From Pegea sp. RAD2-039 (taxonomy: Eukaryota; Chordata; Thaliacea; Salpida; Salpidae): a stretch of DNA of 64,000 bases. Positions 50,566 through 63,900 of this stretch are shown here, one piece after another. Location of the stretch: contig JAQGEQ010000213.1 in NCBI GenBank assembly GCA_034620365.1, positions 1,054,001 to 1,118,000 on the forward strand, written 5' to 3'. Positions within the stretch are counted from its first letter, which is position 1; the number at the start of each line of letters is the position of its first letter. A model generated the notes under the pieces. That model made no database searches. It was not told where the DNA came from and was given only the letters and a program-made list of their open reading frames with translations. A program made the position numbers and the translations under genes.

Positions 50566-52495
50566 ACCTACAACTTCGTACTCAGCGTGGTATTAATACA
50601 AGTATACTACTTTCACCATAAACCATAATTATTAAACAGAATTATTGCCTGGCTTATTGTACATTGCAAAATAGCTATTCATTTTGATTTTAAATTCTCT
50701 TAGTTTGTAAATCAAACAGAACATTGAAATATAAATCGAATTTTGCACAATCAGTTTTTGGTTAATAACTAAAAAAAGCATCTAAAAGAAAAGAATATTT
50801 GTATAACCTATGGTTAATAAGAGAAAGTGGTAACAATGTATGTGATACATACAGAAGCATTTCTAAGACATTAAAAATATTAAAAAATTGCTTTTACAAG
50901 TCAAATACTTCAGAAAAAATCTTAGTTGAATTATGAAGAAATTAATTAGTTACTGTGCAAGGCAAACTGTCAAAATTATTTAACCTAAGCATAAATACGT
51001 AAATAGAAACGTAATAATTGGTACATACAGCTTTGTAAAATCAAAATATTCATTACAAGTTTGAAAATAACTATACAGTTAAACTGTAGGTAAATTGTCA
51101 GTCTTTTAAATGTGAAGTTACTAACTAATTTGTTTGTTAGCTAAGTCTACAATTAAAAGTTTCTCTGACTCAAATGAAAAAAAAAGATTTATTTTTAGAG
51201 ACGCATAAGAAACTTATTAAAATTTAACTCTGCCAAAAATTATATTTATTTCAATAAACTTCAAATAAATTTGAAAAAATTCGACAAAATTTAAAAACTA
51301 TATTTATAAAGAAATAAAAATTGATGCAATTTACATGTAGTAAATTTAGAAATCTTTTTATGAAAATATTTGTAGCAAGAGGTAAAAGAACAACTTAATA
51401 AAACTTACAGTTGTATTATTAAGTTAAGCATAACATTTTAAACAGTGATAGTCAGACTATGATGAATGTGTTATAGGGCTTAGAGTTTTAAACACAAAAG
51501 TCAATATATGTAACGACTAAATTTACCTTAAATGGTTAATGGATGCTATCAATAGTAGATATCGATAATTTAATAATAATATAGTTTTTTGTTAACATTT
51601 TTAAGTATATAATTTGTTTAAGTTATTTTTTGTATCACATCAAATAAAGGTTAAACTTGTATCTTTAAAATATTATTTTGTTTATATAGTATCAAATGTA
51701 AGTTTTTTTTACAGTGAAACATGTTTAGTAATATATCTAAAAGGCTGGTGATAAACATAAAGATAATTTGTGCAAAGCTGGTTATATCAATTATGAAAAT
51801 TAGCAAAATTTTATACAATTAAAAGAAAACCTCTAGCATTAATTGGTAAAGCAAAATATTCAAATTATGTCATGACAATACTAGTTCTAAAATACATATA
51901 CTATATTATTTGTCACTATTAAACATATACTAAGAGTAGATAATAACTAAATTTAATTTTCAAACATTGATAACAAGCTTTATACAAGTAAGTTTGATGC
52001 TTTTTGTAAATTGGTTAATAGATACAAGCAAAAAATTGATTGGAACAAGCATCAACAATTGTACTTTGCCTGACGCAGCTAACTTCATTTCCTATTGTAC
52101 AAAAACATTTCCTTTATACTTTAAACAGTTCAGTTTTGAGGTTTTCTGAAGAATCAAAGCTCTGAGTTTGCTTCTATGACTAATTGGTTAATGTATTATC
52201 ATTGTATACACGACTAGGATTTAGTTGTCAGCTTTAGATACATTGAAACGGTAGTGTTTTAAATTAGTCTATAAAGTGCTTAGATTAAAATGTAAAATTG
52301 TATAATGTCTTTTAACTTTTGAGTTGACTGAAAAGTAATTACTTAAGAAAATAAATCAAATATATAATACATTAAACTAACAAAAAAAATAAGAAGCCAT
52401 TTAATGTAGACTGTAAATTTTGCTGACTATAAGTCTTAATTAATCAAAGCAATTGTTTTTATTGTGATTTAGGTATTAGTTGCTTATTTTTAAAA
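50566..52495. other. AT-rich region with possible EGF-exon relics
   Basis: No intact gene. At 51456-51520 a cag acceptor is followed by DYDECVIGL...VNICND and a stop, resembling the start of a cbEGF exon. At 51762-51803 DNLCKAGYINYEN and a stop resembles an EGF end. Both may be decayed 3' exons of the upstream gene. The rest is featureless. Confidence 0.3.
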
Positions 52496-52644
52496 ATGGA
52501 AGAGGAAATGACAAGATTTTACACTCCTAGTTTACCTGGTTCTAATCAAATGGTAGCAGTTACTTTTCCATTTAATTCTTTAACGGTGGAATCTTCTGAA
52601 TTACCACCTGACTATCTTCATCTACAACCCTTTCAATATAATCG
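52496..52644 (+). CDS. Orphan coding-like first exon, unknown product
   Basis: An ATG opens 49 codons (MEEEMTRFYTPSLPGSNQ, ending LPPDYLHLQPFQYN) closed by a good donor, ATC/GTAAGTT, in phase 1. The composition is protein-like and stands out from the AT-rich surroundings. I do not recognise the sequence, and no matching second exon is apparent. It cannot splice in frame straight to the Fos exon at 62759, which is entered in phase 0. It could be an alternative 5' exon of the Fos-like gene, the first exon of a gene in the 8-kb gap, or chance. Confidence 0.3.
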
Positions 52645-55600
52645 TAAGTTGCTAGCTTATCATTTTCTGTACAAAATACTTATTTAAATGTATATCATGT
52701 TTTTAATCTAGTATTTTGGTTTTATTAAGTATTATCTATAAGTAACTTTTTAACAAATATTTGTTGCAAATATAGAAATATACACAACTTTTTCATTTTA
52801 TAAGATCTTGCATCAAACAGTTTTGTTTAATTGTTTATTTTATGTGTGCACCAAAGGAAAGTATAAAAGTTCTTTAAAACAGTATTTTTGGAAACGTTCA
52901 CTAAAAACTGAGAAAAGTTCTAGTTGTAGCAATTATCATTTCTTGTTTCAAATAGATTTTGTTGTAAATACAAAATTAAAAGTTATAATAAGCATGCAAA
53001 ATTTAGTTTTAAAATAAAACATTTTTAAATTTTATAACCCACAGCTGAACAGAAATTAGATAAAAATATAACTTGAGGATTACATTAAAAAGTATAAACT
53101 TATTTTCGAAAACTAACGTTGTACATCAAATGGTATATTGAAGAAATAAGCTGTAGAGCAACTGGCTTAGATGAAGTAAAAGCATCCACAAATAAGTTTT
53201 TCAAAAACATTGTGTTAAAATCTATTCGTGATTATTTGAACAATTGGCCTTTAATACTTCCTACTGTTATCAAATTACTGACATCTGTCATACTCAACAA
53301 GCTTGATAATCTTAATTAAATGACTGAAAACTTGTTTCCCAAATTGTTTAGTAATTTGTTACTTTAACTGAGTAATTTTTGTTGAGTCTTAAACTGTAAC
53401 TGCTGTAACTTAGAAAACAATTTTTAACCAGTTTTTTTAAATTATATTATTATGATTAATTTAAATCGATTAGTTTGTAAAATATGATCATTACTTATAT
53501 TATAGTGAAATATCTTTATAAAAACTATAGTTTAATCTTAAAGGAAATAAATTTAGAAGACAGTCTCACAAGAATGTGTTAACAAATTTTAATTAAAATA
53601 TTCTAGTCATGAAAGACACAATAGCTAAAAACTGTTAAATTCAAATGCCCCTAAATGAATATTAAATATTAATAAAAACATTTTAGGCATTTATAAGCGT
53701 TTTTAAATATATTTTGAAAAATTTTAGAATAAAAAACTTCAAGCTAAATTCAATTTTGTATACTTGTTTTAGAATATGTAGTTTTTTTATCAGCATCATA
53801 ATGTATACAAAATAAAACTTACATTTTTTGATTTTCAAAAAATTACCTTTTTATTTTTTTCAATAAATTGCTTTAAAACATAGAATATTCTAAATTTTTA
53901 ATTTATGTAATTCCGTATTTTAAAGGCTTTAAAAATGACGATTGCTTCTATAAACAGACAGATTAAATACTAATTACCGATAAGATATTGTGGTATAGAC
54001 ACATAGTTTTAACGTTTTTAGTTTTCTAGCAAGCATTTTTAGTTTTAGTGATTTATCACTCAATCATAATTTTCAGAAACAAATATTTTTAAGAAAGTAT
54101 TATTATAATCATCTAATTCAAGATGTAAATTATTTTCCATAAATGTATTTATGAATTTTATAAATTATCATATTATAAATTTTCAACTTCATTCTAAAAG
54201 CTTTTGTGGCCCTTCAAATTCTTTAATTTAATTTTAACTTGAAACATTAGAAAATTGCGCACACAAACTGCAATTTGCTGATAGCTTTTTTATTGTTTGA
54301 TTAATGTAGCTTACGTCTTCATTTCTACAAGCATACAGTTTGACATATCTGAAATATTTTTAAGCCACCAGATTTTTTAATTTGCTAATAAGTAAAGGAT
54401 AAGTTTGTTAATAAACAACTAAACACGTTTCTGCACTTGAAAAAATATTGAATGAGATTTTGATAGGTGTTTTTTATTTAAAATTGCCTGTCGTTCTTAT
54501 TTACAAATTTATAAAAAACAAATTAAAAAATTTCAAGTTTTGCTTTCTATAACTACATTTCAGTAAAAAGCTAACTACATCATTTTATAAATCAATTTTA
54601 TAGCTTAAATTAACGATTAAAATCATATAAACTCATATCTAACAATTATGTGTTTAAAATAAATTTTGTAAAGTTCACAACTATTGAGTAAATTAAATAC
54701 TTCTTTTCATTCTTCCATTTCAAAAAAAAATGAAATTGTTAAAAATCATTTTACTTTAGTTTCTAATAATTCAATTTCAAACAATTACTAAAACACAGGT
54801 TATCAATGAACTCAATATTTGTTTCTTCAAAAATGTTGTTTTTGTGTCACATTAAGTCCTTGTAGTTATTCATAAGGCTTCAAAATATTTATTGGATTTT
54901 TTTTATTTTCTAAATATTTTTTCTGAAAGCAAAAGATACAATTGATTTTTATTGAAAGAAACTTTAACTTGCTTGATTAAATATTTGAACTTTCTCCAAA
55001 TTTCTCCTCATTAACTTTTTTTAAGCTTTTTAATCTTTAATTGAAATTATAAAGCATTATTTATCTTAAATAAAATTTGCTGTTTAAAAATTTACAAATA
55101 TAACTGAAGTAAATATCACTTTTTCTTCATGTTTTAAAGTTTAACATCAGTTTTGGCAAACTTTATCTTTAGTAGCTTCAGATTAAACTTCTACCAGCAT
55201 TTTGTTTTATTTTTGGTTAAAGTATTTAACATTTTTTAAGAAACTCAAACCGTATTTAGAAAAAAAAAGATTTATTTTTTGACTACATTTAGTTAACAAC
55301 GATCTAAAATAGAATTTCAATGAAAACTGTACCAGGCAAGAAATAAATAATATCTTCTAAATAGTATAGTAGTGTTGTTATTTAAGATGATTACGGAAAT
55401 AGTAGAAACCTTAATCTATTTAAATAGTTACGTTGAAAACTCTAGAAGATCGACATTCTAGAATATTTGCAATCTCACAGAATAACTGTAAGAACAACTA
55501 TCATCATTTTATGCTCTTTGATGAAATCTTAGTGAGAACAGAATTAATTTTTCATAAAATTGTATGTGTATCTATTTGACATTTAACAAAAAAACTGGCT

Positions 55601-58600
55601 TGCAACATGAAAAATCTAGTCTGATTTCCTGGCAGACCTCCGAATAGCCGTTGGGTAAATTTTGTAACTTGATCTATAACAAATGTTTGGTCGAAAGTGC
55701 TAAGTAAGCTCAACTAAGCAAAGCACTGACTTCAAGTGGAAAATCAATTGAAGTTTGTGCTTCTTGAAACCATTTGTTTCATTTTACCATAACTTTCAGT
55801 TAATTATCTTACATATGTTACGTGCTTTCATGACTCAGAGTTTACTGTTAGTTTAATAACTACTAAAATTATTACTAAATAATTTGAATTTAGCTTAAAT
55901 CTAATAAAAGATTATATTGTTAAAATACCTTGCAAAAAGTTTAATAATGCTTTGCAGTCTATTCAATGGACCTAATAAAATTCTTTAAAATCTCCTAAAT
56001 CTTGTCATGAAAGTTTAAAAATCAATTGTAATCTAAATTTTGAAGAAACGATATTTGATATTCAAGATAAGATCTTTATAGCACATACAGTAATAAAAGA
56101 TAGAGATACTTAATAAAATAAAAGGCCTTTTTGTAATGAATTTAAATCTAAAATCAAAATTATAGTATTATACATAAAAAAGCAATAAAAAACTTCAAAA
56201 AAGCAAAAAATATATACTAATTGAAACAAATGATATATAGTATACAATTTTATCTTGAAGTATTGTAGCAGAAAACACTCTAGAATATCAAAGTGAACAT
56301 TTTGGTTTAAACAAAAATAAAAACATAAATATTCTAACTAACTTTAGAATAATTTGTAATGTAAAAAATTCTTAAAACCAAAATAGATTTTATGCTGTTA
56401 CAGCAAACATCTAAAAAGTATTCAAAAATTACATTAGTTTTGTAGCCCCTAAGGCCATAAAAACGTCAAATATATTTTACGCACGTAAAATCGACCTCAG
56501 AATGTTCTTGAAGTTTAATTCTCTCATTTAATTAAGTACTTCTGTTATCACGAATGAGTGCTGCTGATTTTTGTACGTCAAACCATTTGAGTGGAAAATA
56601 TGTTCATTGTTTTTTTTCAAAACACATTTAAATAAATTAGATATTTCTGAAATCTATATAAATAGATGGAAAAATAGTTCCAAAATCTTAACAAGTATTT
56701 ACTTAGGGTTCCACAGTCAGTTAGAACCAAATGTTTGCTTCACCATAGGTTGCGGAATGCAAATTTGTTAAGCTTTTCAACATTTAGATAATATATATTT
56801 TTCGAGACACTTCAATTCAAAGGATACAGCGGCTTAGAAAATATGAAAACAATACTGCTTACCTAATTTTTAAGCGTCAATTCTCATATCTCAAAAGCTG
56901 TTAAACTTTAAACTATAAAATATGTTTAAGCATCTCAACTAAGTTTTTGTTAATTCGGAAATTACCCAAAATATAGTTTTGATGTAAATTAATGTCTCTA
57001 TACAAACTTTTATTTCCACAACCTTAGAATTAGTAACTGCAACTTTAATATTATCTTCACTAACAAACTATTTTTGTGATTTTATTTTATTTATTTCTAT
57101 TTTAGTAAGCTAAATAAAAGAATAAGTTACTTTAGTAACTAACTGTTATATATTTATGTACAGAAATTTATTTTTATAAACTGTTTATTACTAAACTAAA
57201 TCTTTGTAAATAATGAGCTAGAGTTAAGTGATAATTTGGTCAATAATTGCATTGTTTGTTATCAAAAATAAACAATTATTTTTAAAAGTAGAAGTTTTCA
57301 CTAACAATTATTTCAATCTATGATCATTTACTTTAAAACAGCTTATTAAAACAAAAAGGTTATGTAACTTAAAATAAAAAGGTTCAGATTTATATATATA
57401 TACATTTTAATGAAAAAACCTTCTACTAAGAGCTTTATTGTATAATAAATTGAATTTAAAACATTCGGTGTCTAACAGGGGATAATACTGCTTCATACAA
57501 CAGATTTTCTAGTCACACGTGCTGATGTAGACTTACGTAAAACCAAAAGCAATTTACGTTTCTGGTAAGAACTTCTCCCAGCCCTGACTTCAATCTGCAT
57601 CTCACTACATCCAGACTATAAAATTACAACATTCTACTTAACTATTGTACAGTGGGTGGTACGGAAATGTCCTGCTAAATAGTTTGACCCAAAAAAAGCA
57701 AAATTCAACAATATGAAAGGTAGGCGGAAAACGTAAGCGCAAAAAGCTTATGCTCACACAGCGTCTGCCTAACAGTGGCAGTATCTCGGCCATGTGTGAC
57801 CTCTTCTCCCTTTTTTGTCAGTTCCCCAGATGTTCAGGTTTGCTCTAACGCTGTTTTCAGTAGCTTGGCCGTCTACACACTCACTTCTATCATATCAGTC
57901 AAGTTTACGATAGTATGGTTTAAGTTTTCATCAATCTAAGTAGAGCACAAAAATGATAAAAATTTGTGAATTTTTTTGATATTAAAAAGCTTCTTCTTAA
58001 AAAGTGTTTTGCTTTAACAAGCGTTTTCATATTTCCGATGAACATGGTCCATCTGTGAATGAGACCCTGACCATAATACCTCTTTTTTTTGCTGCCGTGA
58101 GATTCTTGATTTTGCGGTCTTTGGCGAAATGTAACAAAGTTAAATTGAAAATCTAAGAAGAATTGACCCGGCTTATAATTTTCAATTTTTAATAGATAAC
58201 ACACACAATTTCAACTTATTGAGCTATTTACATAAGCTTAATAGACATCAGTACTTCAGTTGTGTAAATAACAAACACTACTTTTATCAAATTAATTCCA
58301 TCAACACTCCTCTAGAAATATACATCATATATGAAAGCAAGCAAATGATAAAACATGTCAAGAAAATTATTTATATTTTATTGTCCTTACTTACAACCGT
58401 TGTTGTTGCTGGTTTTGTCTTTAAATGAAATTGATCGATTCTGTAATTTTACTAATCAAGCGTGTGGTTGTCTGACAACATAAAAAACAGACTTGAAGTA
58501 CTAGTAAGGCTTGTTTGAATCATAAATAGAACAGATAAGTTCAACCAATAATACTTGAGTTAATCTAGCACATTGACCTATCGTACATCTCGATGAAAAA

Positions 58601-60466
58601 TAAAATAAGTCTTTTATGATTAACACCCTAACACAGTGCTTGAGAGTGTTAAGGTTTCGGCTTCCTATAGCGGTGAACACCAAAATGCTTACTTTAAAAC
58701 TAGTGTGTTTCAAAAACTACTTGCAAGGTTGTTTTATAACCTTTTAACTTTACTATCTGCAAAATGTAGTCTACTGTGGTTGTTGTATTATCAGATTAAC
58801 TAAGCCTGGACCTTTCTCATTACTATTTACTATAAACAACAATTATCATTTCTCCTATGATCTTTGGTGTAACGAAATATGGTAGCAAAGCCCAAATTAC
58901 TTGTCTTTCTGATTTATTTAAAACTTTTGTGGTTATTTGTTTACTTGATTTGATTTAGAAATTTATTAAATTTCACTAAAATTTCATTTCTTTGTGGCCT
59001 ACTTAAAACACCTTTATTGAAAAAAAATTAATTAACAAGTAAATAAGTTTTCTCATTGTAAAAAGAGAAAGTAAATAGTAACTTAAATTTGCAGTTTAGT
59101 CTAAGCAAGAAAATCGTTTAGTAAATTAGTTTATTGTAATTAGGTTAATTTTTTTCTCCTTATCAGATGAGGCTTGCGGCAATTTACCTTAAAAATTCGA
59201 TTATATGTTGCTTCATGATCCTAAAACTCTATTATAGAAAATAAAAGCTGTACAAGTTAGATGAATGATTTATCACTTTTTAAATGAAATATAATAATCA
59301 ATATTTTATTCAATTAATTTGTGTCACAATTATTGAATTTTAGAATTTTTTACTGGAACTAGAAAGTAAACACCAGCTTGCTTTTATATGTTGAGTTTGC
59401 ATTTAAGTGAGAAATGATATATTTAATTCATAATGAAGAAAAGAGTTTTTAATAACATTTTTTTATTTGTATTAATATTTATTATTCAATTTCACCTTAA
59501 ACTTTTAAAAAACGCTTTATTTTGTATGATCTTTTATGCAATTGTTTAAGTAACGTAATCATTTCATTCATATGTTTAACTTATATATTATAAATTATCC
59601 ATACTTTTTGAATATCTAAAAGTTTGCTGTATAGAAACTAACAAAATTGTATCTGATATTGTTTTATTTAATTTGTTCTTATATAACAAGTAATTTGAAC
59701 ATGTAAATCTAATTCTGATTTGTAGATGAAACATATTTGATAAAAAGTTGATAAATCAATCTAACATCTTGACTTAGATGTTTTAAATAGTAATGATTTG
59801 ATAGAAGTACATTTATAATAAGTTTTAACTTTTAGGTTCCATCCTCTTAAGACATAGAAATGTTTTACAATTTGACAATCAGTTTATCTTATTTGTTTAA
59901 TTGAATTATGATTGAAATGTTAGCTTACAAAAAAAATATTTAGTCTTATAAAGTAGTTTTCAGACCGATAAACCAGGCAGAAAGGGTAAGCAGCAAAAGC
60001 TGCAGACAATAGAAGCTTAAATATTTGTTTGTCGCACAGCTTTTACAATCAATGAATTTTTAGGTCTAGACTGTCTCAATCTGTGATTTAGTTAGGATAT
60101 TTTTGTTACTACAAGAAAGTAAAATGAGTCACAATCAAAAATATTTTTGCTAAATAAAGCTAAACGCAGACATCATTTAAGTTTTTTTTTATAATAATAG
60201 ATTTATTGCACCAGTTTCGATATTTAATTTCAAGTTATTTTAAAAAAGTGTTCTTTTTTTAGAACTACGATTGCATTCTACTTAATAATACAAATAGTTG
60301 AGTAATAGTCTAAACATGGTGGACGTGATTGAAATAGAATACTCATTTATTTAACCACAGTAAAGGTACACAACTGCTCATCAAATTTTAGTAGTTTATT
60401 GACATTTGATGCAAAAATAAATCAACATGAGTTTCAACAAACGATTTTCAAATTTTTTGTTACGCT
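52645..60466. other. Long AT-rich gap with no supported gene
   Basis: Nearly 8 kb without a recognisable coding exon. The one stretch with different composition is about 57470-58200, which is less AT-biased, has a strong hairpin at 57721-57771, and includes a 94-codon minus-strand open frame (57920-58204) that I do not recognise; it may be an old mobile element. This gap may be upstream regulatory DNA of the Fos-like gene. Confidence 0.45.
57653..57774 (+). ncRNA. Possible H/ACA-like two-hairpin RNA (speculative)
   Basis: A strong folded element: outer stem 57721-57728 pairs with 57764-57771 (8 bp, one G-U), inner stem 57732-57738 with 57746-57752 (7 bp, one G-U), leaving an internal loop of 3 and 11 nt. 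ACA follows at once (57772-57774). Upstream an H-box-like ACAATA sits at 57708-57713, after a weaker hairpin closed by TGGGT/ACCCA (57653-57657 with 57687-57691). The order hairpin, ANANNA, hairpin, ACA is that of an H/ACA snoRNA. The 5' hairpin is poor and no target was identified. Confidence 0.2.
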
Positions 60467-60927
60467 TGACGTGAGAACGATTAAAACCAAAATCTTTTTT
60501 GAACAAATGACGTTATTTAATCGTTTCCACGTGGTCGACTGGCGTACTCTCTGATCGTAAGTAACAAGAGAAACGAGCAACTAGAATTCTTAGTGTCGTG
60601 TGCGAAGTATGAAGGAGAAAGGATGCTTCGTACGTACTCTGTACTACCTTAATTACACCTGAAGAAAAAATGCTTTGAGAGTTCTAATATGAAGAAAGTA
60701 GCATGTTGCATGTATATATACTTTTCATGAAGCACATTTGGAAGCACTTCGCTAGATCTGCTTTAACGAATCATCATTAAACTAAAGAATTATTAGTTTA
60801 ACATAGAAACATAAACAAAATTGATTCAGTTGAAAATTATTTTAAGTGATTTGTAGGATTTTTTTATACGACTTTCATTGGTATTTGTTTACAGAATTTT
60901 TATTCATTTTGATGTTCTTATTTGAAT
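60467..60927 (+). promoter_or_regulatory. Promoter and 5' UTR of the Fos-like gene
   Basis: Two CRE-like sites, TGACGTGA (60467-60474) and TGACGTTA (60508-60515), are followed by a palindromic E-box CCACGTGG (60527-60534) and a TATA-like TATATATA (60713-60720), which would place transcription start near 60745. A short non-coding exon then ends at 60845 (TTTTAA/GTGATT), a 49-nt intron runs 60846-60894 with acceptor TTTACAG, and the ATG follows 33 nt later at 60928. CRE sites fit known cAMP/calcium control of fos genes. No serum response element (CC(A/T)6GG) was found. Confidence 0.5.
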
Positions 60928-63900
60928 ATGATTCCTAATAAAATTGTTGATTTTACAAATGAAACTCAAAGCACTGACTCTTCTACTTTAGGAGTTCTGA
61001 CTTATTCTGATACTGGAGGAATGATATATTCTGACTCAAACGGTATGCAAGATTTTGAAGCAGAATTCTACTCGTCATCTCCAATCTCACAGGTAATTTG
61101 AAAACTTTTTACTTAAATTCATAAAGATGATTTGAAATTAATAATAAATCTTGTGATGATTCTTCAAGAGTTTTAGATAATAATACTCATTATCATTGAT
61201 TTAATTTCACAGCAAAAGTAATTGCAGAGCTTATTGCATGATTTATTTAATCATTAGTATAACTTTCATTAAAATACAAGTGCCTCTTATGTTTTCTATA
61301 ATCTCTCATATAGATCATGTGACTTTCATGTGAGATTTTAGTTCAATTATCTTCTACTAAAAGTGAGAGACTATTTTTTTGGATAGTTTCTCTGTACACA
61401 TACTTACAATTAAAATCAGAAAAAGTTTTAGAATATGGTCATAACTTAATAAAGTTTTTAAAGTATTAGGTATTTGCGGTCAGAAGATAGTTATTTTTAT
61501 AAGTTATAGCTTACAGTTCTTAGATTGATAACTTAGCTTTAAGTTTCAACATTAATAAAGGTTTACAATATTCGATTATAAATATGATCTAAAAATAAAC
61601 AATTTTGTTTATTTGTTTTTCAAAATTTTTTTTTTGTGAAAAAGCGCTTATAACAAACTTTTTCAGTTTTATAAATATAGTTCAGAGTTTATCTCAGTTT
61701 AAGTAAAACTCAATACAAGGGATTAGTGATCAGATAAATTTCATTAGTTGTTAAATAAACATTCAAATAGTCATAAAGTAAATACATCAAAGGAACAGGT
61801 TTTTTTCCAAATAATTTTTCTTTTGCACCGTTAGTTTGAATGTGAAAACTTCTTTTAAATAAATTTTCTTGGGAAATTTCGTCAAATTTTGAAATAATAA
61901 CTTCGTTTGAACTTTCTCGTCATGTGATTTTGAATATTTGATTGAAAACTCTCTCATTGAGCTTATGTACACATAAATATCAACCAGTCTTATTTGTAGT
62001 AGCAGATTACATACGTGTTTAAGAATGTACTTAAAGTAAACATTGTCATGTAATGACGTCATCTAATTGTATCTATAAAGATGCTATTCTCCTAACTACT
62101 AGGGTTCGTTGTCTTCGCTTCACTCGTTTCAAAAGCTTTTTTCTACGAACTTTTTAACTGATTGAAATGAGAATTATCGTGCTATACTTTTATGTCTTCA
62201 CTAAGTGAATCGTTGAAAATAGATAGACTGAAAGTAGAAAGTTATAATTATTTTTACTATTAATTTAGCAAATAAGTTTTGAGGATAATTTGAAGAATTA
62301 TCTTATTAATTTAAAACAGTTTTTTTTTTAATTCTAAGTTTATGCTTTCTTATAAAATGTTGTTTTATGGTTCATATGATAAGAAAAGTATCTATATTCA
62401 AAATTTCTAAATTCAGTTTTGAAATTTTTTGCATAACTTGAATGTCTTGTATAAAACTATTATTTTTATTTTTTAGTTAAAAGCAAAAATTTAGTTATAT
62501 CTTTTTAATATACAGGTAAACTGTACAAATAGTTTGAAAATGTGTATTTACATGATAAAATTTGTTAATAGATTTATCAATAAAGTTATTCTAAGACTAA
62601 CTTATAGAAAAAATAAACCTCCAAATTTTGAAAGAGAGACTTTTTAAGAAAGATTTGAAAATCCATTTTACAAAAAAATGTAAAATATTTTTAATATGTA
62701 AATATAAGATTAGCCTAAAAGCTTTGCGTAATATAAAATTGTATAATTGTTTTTTCAGAACTTATCTTCTTTGGCCTTAGTACCAGATACCAATATTGAG
62801 TTAGGACAAGAACCTTTTTTAATGTATGAAGGATCAAATACTGAAGAAAACATTTCCTCAAACCAATACCATACATTAAACATCCCAACAAATAACGATG
62901 GACAGCTTAATGACCAGGCAATGGTAGTTGGACACCTACAGCCAACTGTTCCACAATTGGACCGCCAAATGTTACCACCTATTGGACACCAGTCGAATTA
63001 TCAATGGATGGGAAACAACACAAACATGCAGGACTTTTCTATTCTTTACTCTATGGGAAATACATCTTCAACACATCAACCAATCTCGAGGTTTTCGTCT
63101 TCTCTACCAGTTACCAACATGTTGAGTCATGATACTTCATCTTCGTTTTCACAAAATAACAATGAAAGTCAGTCATCAAGCTTTTCGATGTCTGGACAGG
63201 GGATTGGCTTTGAACCATCTCGACAGCTTGCATCAACCAACATTGTACGAATGAATGATGGCTCCGGTTATCGAAAAAATAAACAAAAAACGACTAATAA
63301 GATCCAAAAACCTAAAGGAACACCAGGAAGAAAAGTAAAAGTTCCTGATTATGAGGTAAATTTTCTTTTTTTTTCATAACACTGTTTAAGTTTTATTCAA
63401 ATTTCCTAATTACTTTTATTCCTTAGTTATCACCTGCTGAAGCAAAAAAAAGACATATTCGTAGACAGCGGAATAAAATTGCGGCAGCAAAATGCCGGAA
63501 TCGAAGAAGAGAGTTGACAGACCGCTTGCAGGGCGAGACAGACGAACTACAAAAGCAATTTCATCAGTTGAGTCATGAAGAACGTAAACTGCTACAGGAG
63601 AAAGAACACTTAGAATATATTTTAAAGACACATTCATCTTCCTGTAAAGTCGGAACTTCTACCGGAAACCAAAATAACCCTCAAATCAGTTCTTCTTCAT
63701 TGAATCTAAAGTCATTAGACAGAAGAAATGAGACACAAATTAACTCAAACCAATCTAGTGAATTCTTTTCATCATTAGATAATGTGATATACGATGAAAA
63801 TAATGAGTTACAAATGAATCATTCATACCATCCACATTCTCATACTTCTAAAACATTACCACAGTTGAAATATCAAACAGCCATGGCTGATTCATCTATA

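Noticed and set aside
57772..57800. Match to the 5' end of U4 snRNA (CAGTGGCAGTATC)
   Set aside because: Identity stops after about 13 bases; the rest of U4, including the U6-pairing stem and Sm site, is absent.
57920..58204. Minus-strand 94-codon open frame, possible transposase remnant
   Set aside because: Composition differs from neighbours but no transposase motif or terminal repeat could be identified.
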